From: Oikopleura dioica
Taxonomy: Eukaryota > Chordata > Appendicularia > Copelata > Oikopleuridae
Direction: 5' to 3'
NCBI GenBank assembly: GCA_907165135.1
Contig: OU015567.1
Coordinates: 1,493,001-1,557,000 of the forward strand
Length of the DNA stretch: 64,000 nucleotides
A program made the translations under genes and the position numbers. Below are positions 58,076-64,000 of this stretch, piece after piece. Position 1 is the stretch's first letter. Every line of letters starts with the position of its first letter. Below the pieces are notes generated by a model that did not search any database, had not been told where the DNA came from, and worked only from the letters and a program-made list of their open reading frames with translations.

Positions 58076-61000
58076 ATGGGTGACGAAGTCAAAATCGTGA
58101 TCCTTGGGGATCGAGGCGTCGGAAAAACAACTCTCATTCTAACTCTCGTTACTGAGGAGTTCTGTAGCAAGCCGCCAAAGACTCTCAATCGAATCGGCAT
58201 CACTAGTGAAGTTTCGAACCATTCTAGCGCTGGATTGACTTATCTCGTTGATTATTCGTAAGAAGATCATCCTAGAAGGGTTCTTGACGGATATTTCTAG
58301 GGAAGCGAATTCCGAAGAAATCTTGGAAGATGCCGATGTTGTCTGCTTGTGCCACAACGTCCTCGACATCGATTCGCTCTTTGAGTCAGCAGAAAAGTGG
58401 CTTTCGATCGTCAGACTTCAGGCGTACAAAAGTCCGCCTGTGATCATTGTAGGAACGAAGTCTGATGAAATTAAACAGTCAAGGAATGGTTTTCTTAAAA
58501 TTTTAATAATGGAAATGATATGGAATTCTCAAGTGAGGAACCAGACAAAGAAATGCTTTTAACAGTTCTTGGAACGAAAAATGCAAGGCGCTCATGTCCA
58601 GATATCCAGAAGTCGCAAGTAAGAAAAGCAACAAACTTTCGCCAAAGTACTTAGAATTCTAAGTTAGAAAATTGAATATTATTCAAAATGTGATAGAAAG
58701 TTTCTAAAAGAGACCATAAGAGTATACTGAATAGTGATAAGTCATGAATTAAATTGCTCACGAAGTTGATAAAATAAATCACTAGATTTGAATTTAAAAT
58801 ACATAGCATCGTCATAACTTATAAGTTATAACGGCTCTATATAACGTTCTTAATATCTATAGACGTGCTTTTTTTAAGGTTATGCAATTTATTTCACCCA
58901 CTTCCTCATTTTTAGACCCAGAACACCATACATATTTGGAATCAGTGGAGAAAATCTAAAAACTTGACCGTTTTAGTTTTCCGAAATTCACTTCCGGTAA
59001 CGATTCTAGAGCCGGAAGTAGGCGAAATTTTGGAGTCATGGTAAAGTGTGACCTATCAAATTGATGCGCAGATGATTCTCAGTCATCTCATCATCAACTT
59101 ATTTGAAGAAACAGTCTTAAACGCGGTTAAACTGACCGGTAAAACTATGAAAAAAGCATGATTTAATGAGAGATTTTCCAATTTTTACCGGTCGTTTACC
59201 GGCGTTTTTTGACCGCGGTTGGACTCGGTTCCGGTCATAAATGACTGGATTTGTTGTAAGCTTTAATTTGATAGGTCATATGTATGTATTTCTTATAAAT
59301 TTCGTGGACTTCCGGCTCTAGAATCGTTACCGGAAGTGAATTTCGAAAAACTAAAACGGTCAAGTTTTTAGGTTTTCTCCACTGATTCCAAATATGTATG
59401 GTGTTCTGGGTCTAAAAATGAGGAAGTGGGTGAAATAAATTGCATAACCTTAAAAAAGCACGTCATAGTAGTCTATTAGACACGAAACATAGTTCTGAAT
59501 CAGATACTGATCTTGATAGATAGAACAACTTCAGGCGCAATGGAATGCTCTTCAAAACTCAACCTCGGCGTGCTAAATGTCTTCGTCGACGCCCAGAAAT
59601 GTGCACTCTACCCACTTTGCCCAGTTTTCAATGCCCGTTCGGGTAAATTAACGCTTGAAGCTTCAAGCGCTCTTCGTCGCGTTTTCCACATTGCAGATAT
59701 TAACTACGACGGAGTTCTTGATTTTGGAGAACTTGGCGAGCTCCAGAGAAAGGCTTTCAACACGCATCTTGGAGATCAAGGTTAGTAAACTCTTTATTAA
59801 TTGTCCTGACATTCCATCTTTCCCTTGAAGGCTATGAAGATATCCGACATCTGATTCATTCTTCAATCCAAAACGGAGTCGTGAAACAAGGAATCACCAT
59901 CGAAGGCTTTTTCGCATTACAAGCAGAGCTTTGTAAAAATCTCAAACAAGAAGTTGTCTGGACGCTTCTCAAAGCGTTTGGGTACACTTTGAAATGCGGG
60001 GAAGTTCGATTGGAGCTACATCCTTTTCTGAGGTTTGGCAATCATCATTTTCATAGTTGAAAACAGTTTTAGTTCTCTGCGCTTGAACCCTGATCCAAAG
60101 AAAAACTCCCTCTCCGATTCTTCGATTGATTTCTTGAGAAACTGTTTCTCAAAAGTCGACGCTGAAAAAGAAGGAATAATTGACTCCGCAAAGATAAAGA
60201 AGATCTTCTCTGGTTGCGAGTGGATTCCTCGCGAATTCGACCTGTCTTTAGATTCAACGCCAGTTTATCTCGTCTCAGGAAGACAGGTGATAACGATGGA
60301 TAGCTGGATCGCCCGGTGGGAGCTTTTTATGCTCTTGGATTGTGAAAAATGCTTGACGACGATCATTCTTCTTGGCGTTGTTCACTCGTCTTTTGGGCTC
60401 AATGAAAAGGTTTTTTGGCGATACTGAGTGCTCTTTTCTTTATTTATTTTTCAGCTTACAACTTCTGCGGTTCAAAAAGTCGTGAAAATCGGCGCCCAAC
60501 TCCCTTCGAGACCCATCGTCGTCGCCGTCTGTGGAGATCGAATGACTGGCAAATCTTCAGTAGTCAACTGTCTCGTGAAAAATAACAAGTTCAAGCAATC
60601 AATCACTTCAAAACGAATCAACCTTGATGACCTCACAGTAAGTAAAAAACCATAAAAGCAGCTTTTGCTTGAAAATGTATTCTAAATGGATCACCATCGT
60701 GAACTGATAAAATGACCATCTCGTTCATAGGACGGATGATTACATAGGTAGCAAGGTAAAATTTAGATTTCAAATACATCGTTTAGTAAACCCAAAAATA
60801 CGTTTTAGATTACGCTAATTCTTCAAGAAGTTCCCCTCGACGAGCTCGACTCAATCTGCGCCGATGCCATTCTAGCAACTTACAGCACTAGCGCCGACTC
60901 TTCCCAGCAAACTCTTCTATCAAAACTCAAAGCACGGAAAAAACTACGAATCAACGTTCCTGAAATAATTCTATGCAAAACGCGAGCCGATTTGCGCTCT

Positions 61001-61352
61001 TCGTCGGCGTCTCTTTCTGATGAGGTGAAAAAGAAAGGTCTTTTTGTGGCTCATTTTCTGTTTTAGATTATAAGAGAGTTTTCGAAATTCAAAGGAGAAG
61101 TTCTCTTCTACGGCGAAAATACCTCGGAGGAATTTTACTCAAACCTTGTCGAAATTATTCTCAAGCAAAATGGAGTGTATTTCAATCGACCCTGGTCTCG
61201 CTTCATGCGAAAATCATGCCTTCTTCTTTCTCAGGTGCCATCTTTTTCGCTACTTGTTCTTTATGTTCTTCTAGCCTGACTGGATGACGCTCTCAATATC
61301 ATTTGGCGTCGGAGTCGTCCTTCTCGCTGCTTATTCCAAGATCAAATCATGA
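58076..61352 (+). CDS. RHOT1: Mitochondrial Rho GTPase (Miro)
   Basis: Ten exons (58076-58257, 58301-58483, 58566-58618, 59520-59780, 59831-60032, 60073-60409, 60455-60637, 60809-61024, 61067-61234, 61275-61352) sum in frame to 620 residues; human Miro1 has 618. Order: N-terminal GTPase with P-loop GDRGVGKTTL and base motif GTKSDE; first EF hand (ADINYDGVLDFGEL); helical linker; second EF hand (KVDAEKEGIIDSAKIK, lacking an acidic residue at one position); C-terminal GTPase with GDRMTGKSSV and CKTRAD; then a C-terminal tail anchor (MTLSISFGVGVVLLAAYSKI). It sits in the mitochondrial outer membrane and links mitochondria to kinesin/dynein adaptors. Intron 2 uses GA-AG; intron 3 contains a foldback element. 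Divergent from vertebrate sequences but complete. Whether it is the RHOT1 or RHOT2 orthologue cannot be said. Confidence 0.94.
58862..59464. mobile_element. Foldback element in Miro intron 3
   Basis: Arms 58862-59019 (GACGTGCTTTTTTTAAGGTT...) and 59308-59464 are near-perfect inverted repeats of about 157 bp around a 288-bp centre. The inner ends read GATTCTAGAGCCGGAAGT. No ORF. It lengthens this intron to about 900 nt, while the others in the gene are 40-170 nt. Confidence 0.8.
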
Positions 61353-61475
61353 TGTTTAATGTTACAGTGTTCCTTCATTCTTGCTTTCAATTTGAAAATT
61401 TTTAACTGTTTGCCTATCCTGCCAAGACATTAACAACAATAATGCTACAATATACATCGTTCTTGTCTACATAGA

Positions 61476-62296
61476 ATGCTTGCAATGCGAGTACCATTTT
61501 TTGGGACTCAAAAGCGATTTCTGTCATTTTCAAAAGAAATTCGGGCAAAAGCTACGAGTCTCAGTCGAACAGATGTAGAAAGTGGCTCTTGGGTTTGTGT
61601 GACGAAAACTGCTCAACGGGAGCTCGCGAAAAGAGGGAAGAAGAGAGTGGGGAGACTGGAGCTGGAAAAGTTTCGGAATGAGATGATGTTCAATTCGGCA
61701 CTTGATTTCAGAAGGAGAACAATAGGTTCGTAGTCGAGGATGTGAAATTTTGCCCAAAGGTTTGACCAAAGAACTTATCAACTTCAATTTAATGCTTTCA
61801 TTTTTCCGATCCATGATAGACCTTATTACTGTTTTCACATCACATCTACATCGAGATTATGGTCTCTGTATCGAATCTTTCTGCTTCCGCAAATAAAATC
61901 ATTCTTAGGTCTTGTGGGCATGGGATGGTTTGCTCTTACTGCAGTCACTTTCCTTCACTTCAAAAACGCATCAGCAGAAGAATCACGCGAAATTATTCAA
62001 ATTTACATGGCTAGTTGTTTCATTTTTGGTATGAAAGATTCGGCATTGATTCTTTAATATCGATTCCACTATTTTCAGTCGTTTATCTTCTTCAACAATT
62101 ATGCCGAGGAAGAAGAGTTGGCTTCGTAAAAAATATTTACGTCAACAAAAATGGCGATCTGGCGCTTCTGACTCAATCTTTGACTACACGATTTCCGCAA
62201 GGAGCGGTTCACGAGGGAAAGTTCAGGGATGTAAAGATCTTCGTCAATATTTCTTCACAAGACGGCGATTTCACGGTGATTCCAGGAATGGGTTAA
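61476..62296 (+). CDS. Putative mitochondrial two-helix membrane protein (TMEM186/TMEM223-like)
   Basis: A first segment at 61476 (MLAMRVPFFGTQKRFLSFSK) is Arg/Phe-rich like a mitochondrial presequence. Downstream exons read in frame LWSLYRIFLLPQIKSFLGLV, then MGWFALTAVTFLHF (helix 1), SCFIF|VVYLLQQLCRG (helix 2), and RRVGFVKNIYVNKNGDLALL, ending IPGMG. The order (YR...L motif, two helices, then a basic RRxVG...Y.N..G block) is like the TMEM186 group of complex I assembly factors; TMEM223 is an alternative. The join between the first segment (ending about 61728) and the helix exon is not resolved, so the two parts might belong to separate genes. Confidence 0.45.
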
Positions 62297-62749
62297 TCTC
62301 AAGTCATTTTTGATTGATTGGCTATAATTTATAGCCTATAAAGATAATTTAATTATTAACTTAGTTATTATAATAACTTGGTATATACCATGTCTATCAG
62401 TGACTTTATCATAATTACAATATAAATTACTTTGTCTTGATTTCATAGATTATTGTGGTCATTAGTAAATTTATAATTTATACTATTACATACAACTATC
62501 GGTGCAGACTCCGTGGAGCATCCGACATACTATGAATGTACATATTGTAGTGTTTATCATTCTATTAAAAAATTCAGTCTCCCACTGACCCGGAGAGTCG
62601 TTTGCGGATTTCTTTTATGGTCTTTGCCATTTTAGCCTTATTCCAACCCATCATAAGCAAATGCCTCTATGCGTGATCAAGTGGAAAGCTTCAAAAAGTA
62701 GCGTAAGCACTACCACTCGTCCTCCTTCGAATCTGATCTTTTCAGCCAG
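62297..62749. other. AT-rich intergenic region
   Basis: Low-complexity AATTAT/TTATAAT runs at about 62330-62485 with local palindromes. No exon seen. Confidence 0.45.
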
Positions 62750-62983
62750 TTGAGCTTGAATGGCGAGCCTTCCAATTTTCTTGACAAGATGGCGTTTTCG
62801 ATGATCTCGGACATGGAAGTTTTGAAAGAATCAAGAATTCCTCCAGAACCAAAACGAGGGGCGATCGTTGTTTTTCCTCCTGGACTTGAGTTGTCCGAGA
62901 ACTTGAGTAGATTTCACACATTTGCTCTTGTCATAAGCGATGAAGACTTGAAAGGAAACGGTTCAATAATTCAATATAGATAG
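62750..62983 (+). CDS. Hypothetical protein fragment
   Basis: Open frame of 77 codons directly downstream of a ttttcag acceptor (62744), reading SLNGEPSNFLDKMAFSMISD, then PEPKRGAIVVFPPGLELSEN and FHTFALVISDEDL. It looks protein-like (soluble, mixed charge) and may be an internal or first exon. No family recognised and no further exon could be joined with confidence. Confidence 0.3.
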   Translation: MSLNGEPSNFLDKMAFSMISDMEVLKESRIPPEPKRGAIVVFPPGLELSENLSRFHTFALVISDEDLKGNGSIIQYR

Positions 62984-63602
62984 TCAATCTCAAAACGCTC
63001 TTCTTGGAAATTTAAAGACGCTCAAGTTAAACCTGCCAAAAGATATTGTAACGTACGCAGCTGACAACCCTGAAGTGATGAGCCGCAGCTTATTTATTAA
63101 TCAGCTTTTAAACTGTCTCCAAAAATGAACAATGTTCAGTGAACAAATTTGACCTCAACTTGAGGTCCTCAAGTTTCTTTCAATAAAAATTTAAAATATA
63201 TTTTCAACATGAAAACATCTTGATCTTTAAAATTCTAAGTGATGTAGGCATCTATCAACTGCATTTCAGGGGTCAGAGCAGCTTTATTTTGGCAGATATT
63301 AAATATAGCAAACTTTAGGAAAAATATAATAAACCTCCTTATTAACGCCGAAAATCAAAGTTCCGCTTATCCGGCGAAAATGAGACAAAAGAAACTTTTT
63401 TGGTACTTGATCGATAAGTAAAATCTTGCCAAAGAATACATCTAGTGAAACTAATTCCTGGAAATGAGGTTTTCGCGAAAATCACTGTCCGTTATTAATG
63501 AGGAGCTTTAGATGGCGTTCTTTATTAGGTGTATAAGCAGTGGCGTGCTGCAATTGTAAATGAAAACGCGCAGAGCTTTCAGAAGCTTTTTCTGACCACA
63601 TA
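62984..63602. other. Intergenic region
   Basis: No exon or RNA gene recognised. Confidence 0.35.
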
Positions 63603-64000
63603 ATGAAGATTTTATTGACCTTTTTGGAAATATATTTTGTGTTGGCTGATAGAAAATTAGAGGATGCTCACAAGTCGGCTCCGGAGATTCTAGCAGCAGG
63701 TTTTTCTTTATCAGTTTCTATATAGATATTCATTCAGTCTAGTCAGTTCTTACTTGAGTAAGAATAAGCCTAATCGTCATATATGTCCTAAGTACTTTTC
63801 ATAGCAATTATCAAATGTACTTTTGCCAAAAGTACAGACTGTTCATCATTAAAAGTCATTTATGGGTTTCAATTATTTACTTTTCTAGCGTACAAGCCGA
63901 TGATCACTGATGAAGGCCGTCTTGATCTTTCAAACCCTTATGCTCGCCTCTATCAGTAAGTCTTTCAAAAAGGATTTCTATCATGCTCTTTCTAGTAAAT
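63603..64000 (+). CDS. Secreted protein, 5' part (runs off the window)
   Basis: Exon 1 (63603-63699) encodes the signal peptide MKILLTFLEIYFVLA followed by DRKLEDAHKSAPEILAA. A GT-AG intron leads to exon 2 (63889-63955, YKPMITDEGRLDLSNPYARL), which ends at a gtaag donor close to the window end. Reading frame and phases agree. The family cannot be told from 54 residues. Confidence 0.55.

Overview
This window looks like nuclear DNA of a compact tunicate genome, most probably a larvacean (Oikopleura-like). That is an inference from several signs: canonical metazoan histones with U7-type 3' stem-loops, clear chordate/metazoan orthologues (SURF4, Miro, TPC2, VWA7, ITIH, RPC7, ZDHHC), very short introns (about 40-60 nt), TTAGGG-type telomeric motifs, and a recurring class of introns that start with GA rather than GT. 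No taxonomic search was run.

Layout. 1-6.1 kb: a small four-helix membrane protein, then a core histone quartet arranged as two divergent pairs (H4/H3 and H2A/H2B) with an unrelated multi-exon gene between the pairs. 6.2-8 kb: a small secreted peptide precursor with a possible C-terminal amidation signal, and two tandem single-pass membrane proteins. 8-16.6 kb: a gene-poor stretch packed with short inverted-repeat (MITE-like) elements, minisatellites, interstitial telomeric repeats and a palindromic 15-mer array. 16.6-25.6 kb: one large plus-strand gene that joins a VWA7-like N-terminal half in frame to an inter-alpha-trypsin-inhibitor heavy-chain-like C-terminal half. 26-30 kb: two tandem secreted Cys-rich plus kelch-like proteins. 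30.1-31.6 kb: cystathionine gamma-lyase. 32.1-33.5 kb: a head-to-head pair of membrane proteins whose start codons are 9 bp apart. 33.5-36.5 kb: three tandem small Cys-rich secreted proteins. 36.7-38.2 kb: an SCP2-type thiolase. 38.7-43.1 kb: a two-pore channel (TPC2), with a 753-bp TTAA-flanked foldback element in one intron and an opposite-strand G-gamma-like gene in another. 43.6-44.1 kb: a small protein with a mitochondrial-type N-terminus. 44.9-47.8 kb: RNA polymerase III subunit RPC7 followed closely by a DHHC palmitoyltransferase. 48.2-52.2 kb: a long secreted VWA-collagen-VWA protein. 52.3-53.7 kb: a secreted SMP-30/gluconolactonase-like propeller. 54.0-55.5 kb: a 1.5-kb palindrome carrying a nested TTAA element. 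56.2-57.6 kb: SURF4. 58.1-61.4 kb: Miro, with a foldback element in an intron. 61.5-64 kb: a putative mitochondrial two-helix membrane protein, an unclear ORF and the 5' end of a secreted protein running off the window.

Functionally the window mixes housekeeping genes (nucleosome assembly, Pol III transcription, ER export, mitochondrial trafficking, lysosomal channel, sulfur and lipid metabolism) with lineage-type secreted/extracellular proteins in tandem families. Exon junctions given below were read by eye from splice signals and reading-frame continuity. Where the summed exon lengths close in frame I say so.
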